Part shown: positions 1 through 8,262 of the stretch, in pieces
How positions within the stretch are numbered: position 1 is the first letter of the stretch
Layout of the letters: every line of letters begins with the position of its first letter
DNA from: Lewinellaceae bacterium
GTDB lineage: Bacteria; Bacteroidota; Bacteroidia; Chitinophagales; Saprospiraceae
Reading direction: 5' to 3'
Assembly (NCBI GenBank): GCA_016711435.1
Contig: JADJSY010000048.1
Span: 1 to 42,964 of the forward strand
DNA length: 42,964 bases
Position numbers and translations under genes: made by a program
The notes under the pieces: model-generated
Told to the model about the DNA's origin: nothing
Database searches by the model: none
Seen by the model: the letters and a program-made list of their open reading frames with translations, nothing else

Positions 1-32
1 GTTCTCACCAACTAAAAAAAGAATAAATAATT

Positions 33-2585
33 ATGAATAGCATCCTAACATGGACGGTCGACACAAAGTCGAAAAATATAATTGTTGAACAACCGAGCGA
101 TAAAGAACTTAACCAATCAACTGCCAATTATTATTTCCTATCATTTTTCACCAAGGTAATTTACCTAGTTGCCATTGCCTTGGTGCTTTCTTCCGACTTT
201 GGCAACAGCCCAGCAAATCATCGTAAAGCCCATGCTACACAGTATCGGATATAGGGTACAAATGCCCCTCGGCTACGATGCCGATTCCACCGCTTTCACG
301 GAAGTGCGCTATAGGGCATTGGGACAAGACTGGCAGCCCGGTTTTCCTGCCGCCCGTCTTGCAATTGGAGAGTTTTGGGGCAGTCTTTTCCAACTCGTTA
401 CTGCTACGGGTTACGAACTGGAAGTCAGTTTGGTGGATTCCTTTCCTGTATTTGAAAAAGTCATCTTAACAGCGGCAACCACGACACTCGCCGTGCCGAA
501 TGTGCAGTCTTCGGGCAACCTCAAATGGGTAAGCCCCAACGGCATTGGCTCGGTTTATTCCGAAACCAGCCCCGGCAATTTGCAAACGCTGTTCGCTAGT
601 GGATTGCCCTGCGGTACAACAGTTTTAATGAAAGGAGGGAATTATACACTTGATAACCTGAACCTCCAACTCAACACAGATTGCGCTGAAACCAAGCCAA
701 TCACTATCATGGCTGCACCAGGCGAATCACCTGTTTTCGACGGCGGCTCCTATGAGCAATACACCTGGACTCAAGGTACTGGAGATACCAGTATTTGGTG
801 GACTAACCTGCCCGCCGACCTCGAATTCAACGCCCTTTGCCTTGTGGATGGCGAAAGAATGTACCCCTATCCATTACTGACACCATTACCTATTGACCCC
901 ACCTTTCCCAATCTTTGGGACCTCAATTATGACCTCCCAGGCTATTATCGGAACAAGCAAAATCAGGTATTTATAAAAACCCTAGACAAAAAAAACATCA
1001 ACGATTCGGAGGTTATTTTTTCAAAACGATTCAATTGCCTGACCATCAATGGTAACAACAAAAATGTGCATTTGCGCATCAAAGGCATTCACTTCAAATA
1101 CTATGGCAAGGGATCGTGTGAAAAGGATCCATTCGGCAATCCAACTAATTGTTTTCCTTCCAATACCATACGTATTGTAGATGCTAGTCATGTTGTGGTG
1201 GACAATTGCATATTTGATTTCTGCAATTATCCGCTGACTTTTGAAGGAAATAGCAACGATAATATCGTGATGAACTGCCAAATCAAAGACGGTACGGGCT
1301 ACTGGTCTCATGCGGCATTCAAAACATCAAGAGATGTTATTCCGTGGTTGTTTGACGGTAGTTGTGGAAGTTATGGCAGGTATCTGGAAAACTCCGGTAT
1401 CAATCTCGCACCCAATCCGGGACAAGTGACCCAAGGTAATATAGTCTGGAAAAATACCGTGGAAGGTGTGGTAGGTGGAATTTCTTTAGGCTCATCCAAC
1501 GGTTCGATCATGACAGAGAACGATGTTTATGAAAACAAGGTTTCCTGGTGTTACGATGGTATTGATGCTTTAGGTGAACAACGAAACACGCGCATCTGGG
1601 GCAATGATGTCGGTCACTGTCCAGTTGGGACTTCACTCATTTGGCGTGAACAAAAACCTGTGTATATTTTCCGCAATGTCTATCACCACCTTGACCAACG
1701 GAAGAATTATCGAGACGACCCGAATTTTCAAGATTGTAACAATACCGCAACCCACCAGTCATGGTCCACTGCTCTTAAATTGAATGCCGGGACTGAAACC
1801 GACCCAAATGACCTGATTTACTTCATTCACAATACGGTACACTCCAATGAACCACTCGCCTTCAACCTATATCTTTGGACGCCAACATGGAAATTGTTGC
1901 AACTACGCAATAACATATTTTACAGTGAAGGGGAATCCAATTTTATGTTCGACGGCGTCATGAACCAGCCAACGTATAGTTTCGAATCAATCGGCAACAA
2001 TGTAGTAAACGCAGGCAACAATGTAAAGGGCATCGTCCGCCCAATTCACGGGGGGCTTAACGAGTGCTTTGAGTACGAAAATATGGGAGATCTGGAAAGT
2101 GGTCTGTCTGGCACAACGGGAAGCTCTTTTTCTTTTTTTGAAAATACGCTGAATGAATTACCACATTTTGTTGACCCTGAAAATGAAGACTTTCACCTCC
2201 TTCCCACCAGCCCATTGATTAACCAAGGATTGCCCGTACTGGGCTTCAACAATCAATTTGAAGGCATTGCACCAGATATTGGGGCTTTCGAGTTGGCCGA
2301 TTCCATTGTTTCCGTGCAACCAGTTATATTGCTTGAAACGGGTTTGGTTATTTTTCCGAACCCTTCAACAGGTGAGTTTTTTGTACGGTTCAATTCGCCG
2401 GGCGGTGTTGCGGACTTGCAGGTATGGGATTCGCAAGGCAGGTTGCTTGCTGAAAAACATGTCTCTGACTTGCCCTCAGGCATGCAAACGCTTGGGGTTA
2501 ATATTTCAACATTTCAAACTGGGGTCTATTTTTAAAAATTTGGTCTGCTGAAGGAATAGCGACAGGACGATTAATGAAAAAGTGA
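33..2585 (+). CDS. Secreted right-handed beta-helix protein with type IX secretion sorting domain (frame disrupted at both ends)
   Basis: The main uninterrupted frame is 169-2535, opening on a TTG directly after a stop. A better N-terminus lies in another frame from ATG 33: a hydrophobic run KVIYLVAIALVLSS joins LATAQ/QIIVKP if one C of the pair at 193-194 is removed, giving a normal signal peptide. At the other end the frame stops at GVYF; adding one T to the run at 2529-2533 continues it to GVYFLKIWSAEGIATG and a stop at 2585, a classic type A C-terminal sorting signal. The body has the repeated short beta-strand pattern (HVVVDNC, DNIVMNC, GSIMTENDVYENKVSW) of pectate-lyase-like right-handed helices. 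Before the sorting domain is a DIGAFE motif typical of Bacteroidota helix proteins. Likely exported and surface-attached or released; substrate unknown. The region 33-168 is the least certain part. Confidence 0.75.
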
Positions 2586-2591
2586 GAACAA

Positions 2592-2674
2592 TGCACTCAA
2601 CGCCAACCGCCGCCAAGCCCAACTCTCAAAGCCAACGCAGGCGGCGGTATGCGTGAGTGCCGCCGTTAGGTGCA
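2592..2674 (+). other. attC-like recombination site A
   Basis: An imperfect palindrome. The outer arms are TGCACTCAACG (2592-2602) and CGTTAGGTGCA (2664-2674), complementary except for two central bases; they fit the integron core-site forms RYYYAAC and GTTRRRY (ACTCAAC and GTTAGGT). An inner hairpin pairs ACCGCCGCC with GGCGGCGGT and ACGC with GCGT, with unpaired bases on one side, as in folded attC sites. Length 83 bp is within the usual attC range. It lies directly after the beta-helix gene and 27 bp before the next start codon. See site B for the match that ties the two together. Confidence 0.55.
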
Positions 2675-2700
2675 AAAAAGACATAAAAATCATAAAAAAT

Positions 2701-3354
2701 ATGGCTAATTTTAGTACAGGAGATAAAATTGGATTATACGGATTATTGTTTGCGTTTATTGCAATAGTTATTTCCTTAACTACACCTGAAATAAGAAAAT
2801 ATTTAGGGTTAGAAAACGATACATCTACCACAGATGAATTGACAGATAAATTATCTAAAAAAGAAATTGCCTATATTCTAATCGCTAGGGGCATTCAAGA
2901 AGGTACACTAACTCAAAAAGAAATAGATAGGTGGATTAGAACTTTGGATGATAACAATGCTATTCAGATTATTGATAGCCTATATTTTGTAGACCAAACA
3001 ATACATGGAATAGTGAATAAAAACGAGATTGATGAACTTTACGATAAAAAAGTAAAAGGCGGATTTAACCCGCCCGAACCACTAGAACTTGATTGCGACA
3101 ATAAGTTATTGTACGTCAATACTTGTCGGGAATATTTTAAAATACCAGATAATTGTGGCCCTTCAAATGGATATATGGAAAAAGAACTGCACTGGTATGA
3201 TATTTCTTGTACTATTTTAAAAGCAGTAAAGGACGGTATAAGGGCAAAAAAGTCCTGCCTACCCCAAAATTTGTTGGAAGAATTGCCTCAATCGTTTATC
3301 AATATTGGTTTTTCGGAAGAAGGTGAAACCACGGAAATTATTTTCAGAAGATAA
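2701..3354 (+). CDS. Hypothetical cassette-borne membrane-anchored protein
   Basis: Start chosen at ATG 2701 (MANFSTGDK), just inside site A. A single N-terminal membrane segment (about residues 10-26, IGLYGLLFAFIAIVISL) is followed by a charged, soluble helical region, then a cysteine-containing C-terminal part (LDCDNKLLYVNTC, IPDNCGP, DISCTI). I do not recognise a family. AT-rich codon use differs from the flanking chromosomal genes. The stop at 3352-3354 is probably premature: adding one T to the run at 3341-3344 reads on as EIIFSEDKKKIKGLGLKQEG up to 3484. The gene fills the space between two attC-like sites, as a cassette gene would. Confidence 0.6.
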   Translation: MANFSTGDKIGLYGLLFAFIAIVISLTTPEIRKYLGLENDTSTTDELTDKLSKKEIAYILIARGIQEGTLTQKEIDRWIRTLDDNNAIQIIDSLYFVDQTIHGIVNKNEIDELYDKKVKGGFNPPEPLELDCDNKLLYVNTCREYFKIPDNCGPSNGYMEKELHWYDISCTILKAVKDGIRAKKSCLPQNLLEELPQSFINIGFSEEGETTEIIFRR

Positions 3355-3592
3355 AAAGAAAATCAAGGGTTTAGGATTAAAGCAAGAAGGGAATAAAATT
3401 GATTTTCAGCAAGGAGAAGAATTTGCTTGTGCTTTAACAGAATTAATGAGAACCGACATTAACAGTAAAGCAGGTGTGAATTAGTGACCTTAACTGGTGG
3501 GTTTGAGGATGAAACTTTTAGTGGTTTTAAAGTGAACAAAATGGTTTTGGACTTCGGTTCAATGACTTTAGGAGTTTGAATTATGGTGGCTA
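3355..3592 (+). pseudogene. Probable frameshifted 3' continuation of the 2701 cassette gene
   Basis: No start codon, but open and protein-like in changing frames. Codons from 3353 read KKKIKGLGLKQEGNKIDFQQ and on to a TAG at 3482-3484; from 3484 another frame reads VTLTGGFEDETFSGFKVNK and on to a TGA near 3577-3579. Each frame change is repaired by adding one T in a short T run (3341-3344 and the TT before the TAG). Most simply it is the lost C-terminus of the preceding protein; genuine decay of a cassette gene is the alternative. Confidence 0.4.
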
Positions 3593-3636
3593 ACAAGCAG
3601 AGAAACAGGGAAAATGAAATACTGAATATAAAATAA

Positions 3637-3712
3637 TGCACCTAACTAACCGCTTACCTGCCAACCACCGCTAAACGCGGCGGTTGCAGAGAAAGCATAA
3701 CGTTCTCTTGCA
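3637..3712 (+). other. attC-like recombination site B
   Basis: Begins TGCACCTAAC (3637-3646) and ends CGTTCTCTTGCA (3701-3712). The first nine bases, TGCACCTAA, are the exact reverse complement of TTAGGTGCA (2666-2674), the first bases of the upstream cassette after the expected G/TT cut of site A. That relation is what excision of a circular cassette with a rebuilt attC predicts. The inner part folds as CTGC-AACC-CCGC, loop TAAAC, GCGG-GGTT-GCAG with extra unpaired bases. The right core CGTTCTC departs from GTTRRRY. Confidence 0.55.
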
Positions 3713-3959
3713 AATAGAGCATATAAAAAATAAGTAAAGACCCCGACTTCGCTTCCGGCCTCAACGAAGTTTCAGGCTTGGCATAGAGATGGCTCAAAGA
3801 GCAGTCGGAAGCATCGATACTTTTGCTTGATATGCTGACCTCTTCTCATTCCACTTTCGGCCACTCATTTGACTGCTCTTCCGCCGAAAGATTTCGCTTC
3901 GGGCTGGGCCACGTAAAGATGCGCATCTGATCGGCCAAAAAAGTTGAGCATAGAAATAA
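3713..3959. other. Non-coding leader of second cassette with inverted repeats
   Basis: No convincing gene in about 250 bp. It holds an inverted repeat AAGAGCAGTC (3797-3806) / GACTGCTCTT (3871-3880). The same GCAGTC/GACTGC core occurs in the palindromic elements near 31.9 and 33.8 kb, though the rest does not match. Several CTTCG/CGAAG short palindromes also occur. Confidence 0.4.
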
Positions 3960-3989
3960 TTGGCTCAACACGTTTTTTCGGTAACTTTG
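3943..3989 (+). promoter_or_regulatory. Promoter with operator-like palindrome ahead of the PIN toxin gene
   Basis: TTG at 3960-3962 and TAACTTTG at 3982-3989 are separated by exactly 19 bases, matching the Bacteroidota sigma-A promoter form TTG-N19-TAnnTTTG. A palindrome GTTGAGC (3943-3949) / GCTCAAC (3963-3969) straddles the upstream element, where an autorepressing toxin-antitoxin complex could bind. The start codon at 3994 is only 5 bases past the -7 element, so the message would be leaderless or nearly so. Confidence 0.55.
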
Positions 3990-3993
3990 TTGA

Positions 3994-4336
3994 ATGATAA
4001 AATCAACCATTTATTTGGACACCTCTGTCATTAATTTTCTCTTTGCCGATGACGCACCGGAGAAAAAGGAGATTACCATTGATTTTTTTGAGAATTTTGT
4101 CAAATTGGGCGTTTATGACACCTATATCACCGAATATGTCATAGCGGAGATAAATCAGACAACCGATACTGAGGAGCTTCGTTGTCTCTAAAATTGATTA
4201 CCTGGTGAGTTGGAATTTTAAACACCTGGCCAATATCAATCGCGAGCGGCGGATTCTGGCAAAGAACTATGAACTCGGATATATTCACCCACTTCGCATT
4301 ATCACACCAACTGAATTGACAGGATATGGAAATTAA
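3994..4336 (+). pseudogene. PIN-domain toxin (VapC-like), internally deleted
   Basis: The N-terminal part has the PIN signature YLDTSVINFLF with the first acidic metal ligand, then ITEYVIAEINQTTDTE with the second conserved Glu. The frame ends at 4191. From 4196 another frame continues DYLVSWNFKHLANINRE and ends HPLRIITPTELTGYGN at 4336, the usual end of this PIN subfamily, including the WNFKH motif. The roughly 50-60 residues that normally join these halves (with the third acidic ligand region, typically EDALHIA) are absent, so this is a deletion and not a one-base shift. Intact relatives are metal-dependent RNases of type II toxin-antitoxin pairs. As assembled the toxin should be inactive. 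Toxin-first order, with the antitoxin start overlapping its 3' end. Confidence 0.75.
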
Positions 4337-4511
4337 AGTATCAAAAGCACAACTCTCCGTCTGGGAATGGAAAGAAAAAGCATACGAAGATATAAAGCAT
4401 CTGCCCATTCTGGAGCAAATGCGTATCATCCATGAACGCACTCAAAAAACTATTCATCAAATAAATAGTAATAAGGCAAAGAACTTTGCACTATTGTCAA
4501 CTGCTCGCTAA
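4326..4511 (+). CDS. Cognate antitoxin-like small protein
   Basis: A 61-residue basic helical protein whose ATG at 4326 overlaps the last codons of the PIN gene by 11 bases, indicating translational coupling. The core VSKAQLSVWEWKEKAYEDIK and the following EQMRIIHERTQKTI resemble the small partner proteins found next to this PIN subfamily in Bacteroidota. No DNA-binding fold is obvious. The last residues (KAKNFALLSTAR) are encoded by attC-like site C, so the C-terminus may have been created or altered when the cassette formed. Likely role: neutralising the PIN RNase and binding the palindrome at 3943-3969. Confidence 0.6.
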   Translation: MEIKVSKAQLSVWEWKEKAYEDIKHLPILEQMRIIHERTQKTIHQINSNKAKNFALLSTAR

Positions 4512-4547
4512 ACGCAGCAGTTTGGCAGGGAAGCAAACGTTAGCGGT
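4475..4547 (+). other. attC-like recombination site C
   Basis: Begins GGCAAAGAAC (4475-4484) and ends ACGTTAGCGGT (4537-4547). The start is close to the reverse complement of the beginning of this cassette (TTCTCTTGC at 3703-3711 predicts GCAAGAGAA; observed GCAAAGAA, one base short). The inner hairpin is ACTGCT / AGCAGT around CGCTAAACGC, the same TAAAC loop as in sites B and D. The right end CGTTAGCGGT is identical to that of site D. Confidence 0.5.
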
Positions 4548-4791
4548 CCTACTACATCAACACCCTGCGACTTCAAACTTTCCCGGATGGTCGCTGATCT
4601 GGTGGAGGAAATGACTACCCTGCGCCCTGCTACCGGGCTGTTTTTCAAAAGCATGGACGAGGAAGATTTGGGGGAAACCGGCCGGAGTTGGAAGTCGGAC
4701 ATGTCGGTACTGGCCGATGGGCTTTACGATTTTGAGGCATCAGCGGCCTCCTTTCGGGATTTTGCGGGAGCGGTATTTGCCGATGCTGTAG
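4548..4791 (+). pseudogene. DinB-family protein, C-terminal fragment
   Basis: Directly after site C, a frame without a start reads KLSRMVADLVEEMTTLRPAT and FFKSMDEEDL, matching the third-helix region of DinB four-helix proteins in Bacteroidota. After a frame change near 4670-4715 it reads GFTILRHQRPPFGILRERYL and stops at 4791, matching the usual C-terminal end in which HH ligates metal; here HH is replaced by PP. The N-terminal half is missing and its loss coincides with the cassette boundary, so the cassette DNA may have inserted into, or deleted into, a DinB gene. Intact relatives are metal-binding thiol-dependent enzymes or stress proteins. Confidence 0.6.
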
Positions 4792-4870
4792 TTTGGCCCG
4801 ATCTGTCCTACATCTGGCTCTTTCCGCAACTCCGTTCGCCCGACTTTTGCAGCAAAACTCAAGTTTTGCG

Positions 4871-7525
4871 ATGAAAATCCACTCAATTTTACTGAAATAC
4901 CGCTTGCGCCTTACCCGCCTACAGTTGTCCAAAGTTTTCACATGGACCCCCATTTTTACCCTCCTGCTGTTACTTGCCGATCCAGGGCGCATATCGGCGC
5001 AGCAGCCCGACAGCCTCCAAAAAATGCCGCCCGCCCATGATATACGCCCCCAGACGATGGATATACAGCATATCGCCCTTGATTTGCGCTTCGATTGGGC
5101 AAAAAAACAAGCTTACGGCTTGGCCACCATCAGGCTTTCACCGTTGAAGGCGATGGATAAAATTACCCTGGATGCAGGCTTTTTGACCATAAACTCCGTA
5201 AAAACCGCCAACGGAACGCCGCTGAAATTCGAGTACGACGGCGGCGACCAAAACGATGGGCTGAAAATCAGGCTCGACCGAAAGTATGCGCCGGGCGAAA
5301 CGCTGGCCGTCCAGATAGACTACCGCACCAATTATTTGAACGAATCCGACCCCAACAACCTCTGGGGCAGTTACGGCAAGGGCATCCGCTTTTTTGCGCC
5401 GACTTCGACCGAACCCCGCAAGCGGCGGCAAATCTGGTCCATGGGCGAACCGGAATCCAATCGCTATTGGTTTCCCGGGTATGATGCGCCCCAGGATTTC
5501 CGCAGCACGGAATTCAGCGCCACGGTGGACAAAAAGTTGACCGTCCTTTCCAACGGACACCTCGTCGGTACGAAAGAAAATGCTGATGGCACCCATACGT
5601 TTCACTGGAAAATGGACCGCCCCCATGCCAATCATCAGACTTCGTTCGTGGTCGGCGAATACCTGGATTTTTTCCAAAAATACGAGGACGTAGCACTGCA
5701 CAGTTGGGGCTATCCCGATGAAATGGAAGCCGTGCAGGCCACGGTGGTGCGGCTGCCCGAAATGGTCCGGTTCTTTTCGGAAATTACAGGCTTTAAATAT
5801 CCGTATCCGGCTTATAACCAGGTCTTTGTGCAGGATTTCCCCTGGGGTGGCGGACATAACATTGGCTTATCCACCATGTCTGAAAACATGATCGACGATT
5901 TCGGCACGCACTCCGATTTCTTTTACCTCTGGGACGGGGTGGAGGCGCAAGACCTGGCCGCGCAATGGTTTGGCAACCTGCTCACGCCCCGGGACTGGGA
6001 GCATGCCTGGCTGTCCAAATCTTTTGCCCTTTATTTCGACTGCCTTTTCACGGAATACAAAAACGGGCCTGCCGAAATGCTGCTTTGGAACCGGCAATTT
6101 CAACACTCGACCTATCTGGCCGACTGGCATGCGGGCATCCGCCGACCGATCGTCACCCGGCACTACGATAGTCCGCAGACCATGACGCAGGACAATTATG
6201 CCCTCCGGGGAGCGATGGTGTTGCACCTGCTCCGCAAACATTTGGGCGAGGGAAACTGGCGGAAGGCCATTCGAGGGTACGTGAAAAGCCATGCTCATCA
6301 ATCGGTCACGACCGAGGATTTTCAAGGGGCCGTCGAGGCGGCGACGGGCGAAAAACTGGACTGGTTTTTTGACCAGTGGCTGTACAAAATGGGGCATCCG
6401 GTTTTTGAAGTCACCAAAAACTACGACCCCGGCCAAAAACAACTCAGCCTGACGGTCAGGCAGATCCAAAAAATGGATCCAAACAACGAATACCCGCAGG
6501 TCGAATTTTTCCAGGGAAAAATGGACATCGAAATAGACGGGCGCATCGAGCACATCTGGCTGGCGCCGAAGTCCGAAAACGTATTTGTCTTCGCTGCCCC
6601 AAAGTCGCCTGCCTTGGTGAATTTCGATGTGGAGAACACCTGGATCAAGGAAGTCAAATTCGAAAAATCTTTGGTCGAACTGCTGTACCAGTTTCAAAAC
6701 GACCGGGATGTACTCGGCAGGCGCTCGGCGATGTTCGAACTGGCCAATATTTTCAAAAACGAAAAGACTACGGCGGACGATAAAGCGAACATTCAAGCGG
6801 CCTTTCGCCAGGTGATTTTGGGCGATTCCTACTGGCGTTTGCGCTATTCGGCCCTGCTGACGCTGCAAAATTTAACGACCTCGCAACCCCTGGATGAAGC
6901 GACCATTGCCATGCTTTTGACGGTGATGGAAAAGGAGAAATCCTGGAACCGAGCCGCCGCGATTGGCTTTTTAGGCATGTCCAAAGATGCAAAATACGCC
7001 GGCCTGTACCGCCAGTACTTCCAGGATGAAAGCGACCGGGTAGTCAACGCAGCGGCCAATGCCCTGGGCAAAAGCAAGAGCCCCGAGGCGTTGGAAGCGT
7101 TGCTGCAATTGAAAGACAAACCTTCCTGGAAAAATCAAAGCCTGATTTCCGCGCTCAACGGGTTGAAGGAACTGGGCGATCCGCGCGGCGCCGATCTGGC
7201 CCTGACGGCTTTGCAAGACGCCGATGCCGCGCCGCGCTGGACCCTCGCCACCTCCACCTGGGATTTTCGCCTGGCCGCCGCAGAGACCTTAGTGACTTTG
7301 GGAAAAGGCAGCGCGGGCTATCCCATTGTTTATGAGCGATTTGTCAAGTCTATGGCGGAAAACGACGTCCATGATATTTTCAGCAATGTCCTGCTGCTGA
7401 CCACGCTGGCCGACCCACGCGGGCAGGCGATCTTTGCACCGTTGAAAGTAAGATTCAAGGACGATGCCAATGCGCTGAAAGCGGTGGAACAGTATGAAAA
7501 CCAGTTGCAAGCAGGGATGAAATAG
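4871..7525 (+). CDS. M1 aminopeptidase-like pseudoenzyme with C-terminal HEAT-like repeats
   Basis: Start at ATG 4871 gives a signal peptide ending ISAQ/Q and an 884-residue exported protein. The N-terminal M1 beta-domain is clear (HIALDLRFDWAKKQAYG, VQIDYRT, WFPGYDAPQDF). The catalytic domain keeps the fold around QWFGNLLTPRDWEHAWL, but the zinc site is gone: the HExxH motif reads QDLAA (residues 360-364) and the third ligand Glu, 18 residues on, is Lys383 in WLSKSFALYF. The exopeptidase GxMEN motif is also replaced (GGGHNIG). The C-terminus (about 620-880) has repeated helical pairs (NAAANALGKSKSPEALEALL) typical of HEAT repeats. Likely a secreted binding or scaffold protein, not a peptidase. 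Reading frame intact, so it is under selection. Confidence 0.85.
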   Translation: MKIHSILLKYRLRLTRLQLSKVFTWTPIFTLLLLLADPGRISAQQPDSLQKMPPAHDIRPQTMDIQHIALDLRFDWAKKQAYGLATIRLSPLKAMDKITLDAGFLTINSVKTANGTPLKFEYDGGDQNDGLKIRLDRKYAPGETLAVQIDYRTNYLNESDPNNLWGSYGKGIRFFAPTSTEPRKRRQIWSMGEPESNRYWFPGYDAPQDFRSTEFSATVDKKLTVLSNGHLVGTKENADGTHTFHWKMDRPHANHQTSFVVGEYLDFFQKYEDVALHSWGYPDEMEAVQATVVRLPEMVRFFSEITGFKYPYPAYNQVFVQDFPWGGGHNIGLSTMSENMIDDFGTHSDFFYLWDGVEAQDLAAQWFGNLLTPRDWEHAWLSKSFALYFDCLFTEYKNGPAEMLLWNRQFQHSTYLADWHAGIRRPIVTRHYDSPQTMTQDNYALRGAMVLHLLRKHLGEGNWRKAIRGYVKSHAHQSVTTEDFQGAVEAATGEKLDWFFDQWLYKMGHPVFEVTKNYDPGQKQLSLTVRQIQKMDPNNEYPQVEFFQGKMDIEIDGRIEHIWLAPKSENVFVFAAPKSPALVNFDVENTWIKEVKFEKSLVELLYQFQNDRDVLGRRSAMFELANIFKNEKTTADDKANIQAAFRQVILGDSYWRLRYSALLTLQNLTTSQPLDEATIAMLLTVMEKEKSWNRAAAIGFLGMSKDAKYAGLYRQYFQDESDRVVNAAANALGKSKSPEALEALLQLKDKPSWKNQSLISALNGLKELGDPRGADLALTALQDADAAPRWTLATSTWDFRLAAAETLVTLGKGSAGYPIVYERFVKSMAENDVHDIFSNVLLLTTLADPRGQAIFAPLKVRFKDDANALKAVEQYENQLQAGMK

Positions 7526-7526
7526 G

Positions 7527-7958
7527 GGCGTCTCCTCCGGCATCGACCTGGCCCTGCACCTGGTAGAAAAGGAAATGGGGCCGCACTTTGCCAACAAGGT
7601 CGCCCGGGAGATCGTGCTGTACATCCGCCGGGACGCTAATCAGACGCAGCAGAGCATATTTTTGAGTTATCGCAACCATATTCACGCAGGTATTCATAGG
7701 GCACAGGATTGGTTGATTGAAAACCTGGATAAAAAGTCCTGCCTCGATCAATTGGCGGCGCTGGCGAACATGAGTACCCGCAATTTTACCCGGGTTTTCA
7801 AAAAAGAAACGGGCATCACCATCGGCGACTATATTGCCCTGTTGCGCCAGGAAAAAATAAAGGAACTGCTTAAAAAGCCCGATTTTTCGAGGCATCAGGT
7901 GGCCCAGCAGGTGGGCCTGACCAGTGAGCGGCAGGTGAGCCGGTTGATGAAGCAGTAA
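7527..7958 (+). pseudogene. GlxA-like regulator (DJ-1/PfpI + AraC), C-terminal fragment
   Basis: Coding starts without a start codon right after the M1 stop: GVSSGIDLALHLVEKEMG is the end of the DJ-1/PfpI-like domain of GlxA-type regulators. A linker (REIVLYIRRD) and an AraC helix-turn-helix region follow (CLDQLAALANMSTRNFTRVF, GITIGDYIALLRQEK, and the second helix-turn-helix VAQQVGLTSERQVSR). An in-frame ATG at 7575 could allow expression of just the DNA-binding half. The first ~170 residues are absent and the break abuts the M1 stop to within a base or two, so a deletion fused the two genes. Confidence 0.7.
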
Positions 7959-8153
7959 CTGGCCAGCCCATTACAGGGCTGCATGACAGCCACCAGCCGC
8001 CTTTGCGCGAGTATGCACTCCCTGTTCGTCCGTACCACCCTTTGGTCCCGCTTACTTCAGACCGTGCCTCGTGGCACCAGCCCTTGCGGCTTGCTACACG
8101 CCGCGCTGCCTAAGCGTGGGGAGAACTTTTCATCTTACATATACTTGCTGTAC
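7959..8153. other. GC-rich hairpin-dense intergenic region
   Basis: No gene seen. Short palindromes follow one another: AGCCC/GGGCT (7966-7980), GGCTG/CAGCC, and GTGCC/GGCAC. The position just after the regulator fragment fits a terminator, but the density of stems could also mark a structured RNA or the remains of a mobile element. The stretch at 8136-8156 (TACATATACTTG followed by YTGTAYTTT) recurs at 11452-11472 with 19 of 21 bases identical. Confidence 0.35.
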
Positions 8154-8262
8154 TTTGGCCGTTGTTGGCGCCCCCGCTATGGGTGTACGGAATGTTTGGT
8201 TTCCGTACACCCATAGCGGGGACACCAGCAACGGCCAAAAAATTCGGGATGACTCATGTTTA
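8154..8262. repeat. Long hairpin plus palindromic-element end
   Basis: Arms 8154-8192 and 8201-8238 are almost perfectly complementary (TTTGGCCGTTG ... CAACGGCCAAA; CCCCGCTATGGGTGTACGG ... CCGTACACCCATAGCGGGG) around an 8-base loop. Immediately to the right, AATTCGGGATGACTCATGTT (about 8241-8260) matches the right end of the palindromic elements at 31.9 and 33.8 kb. It lies between convergent genes and ends at the stop codon of the 8260-9862 gene. Confidence 0.75.

Noticed and set aside
3459..3641. Minus-strand small membrane-like peptide
   Set aside because: Hydrophobic only because it is the complement of A-rich DNA, and it overlaps the likely continuation of the 2701 gene.
5138..5857. Minus-strand open frame of 239 codons
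   Set aside because: Shadow of the M1-like gene.
5867..6868. Long open frame on the minus strand (333 codons)
   Set aside because: Opposite the M1-like gene, whose frame and motifs are clear; no family features in the minus-strand translation.
7959..8153. tRNA gene
   Set aside because: No cloverleaf with T-arm GGTTCGA-type sequence could be drawn.
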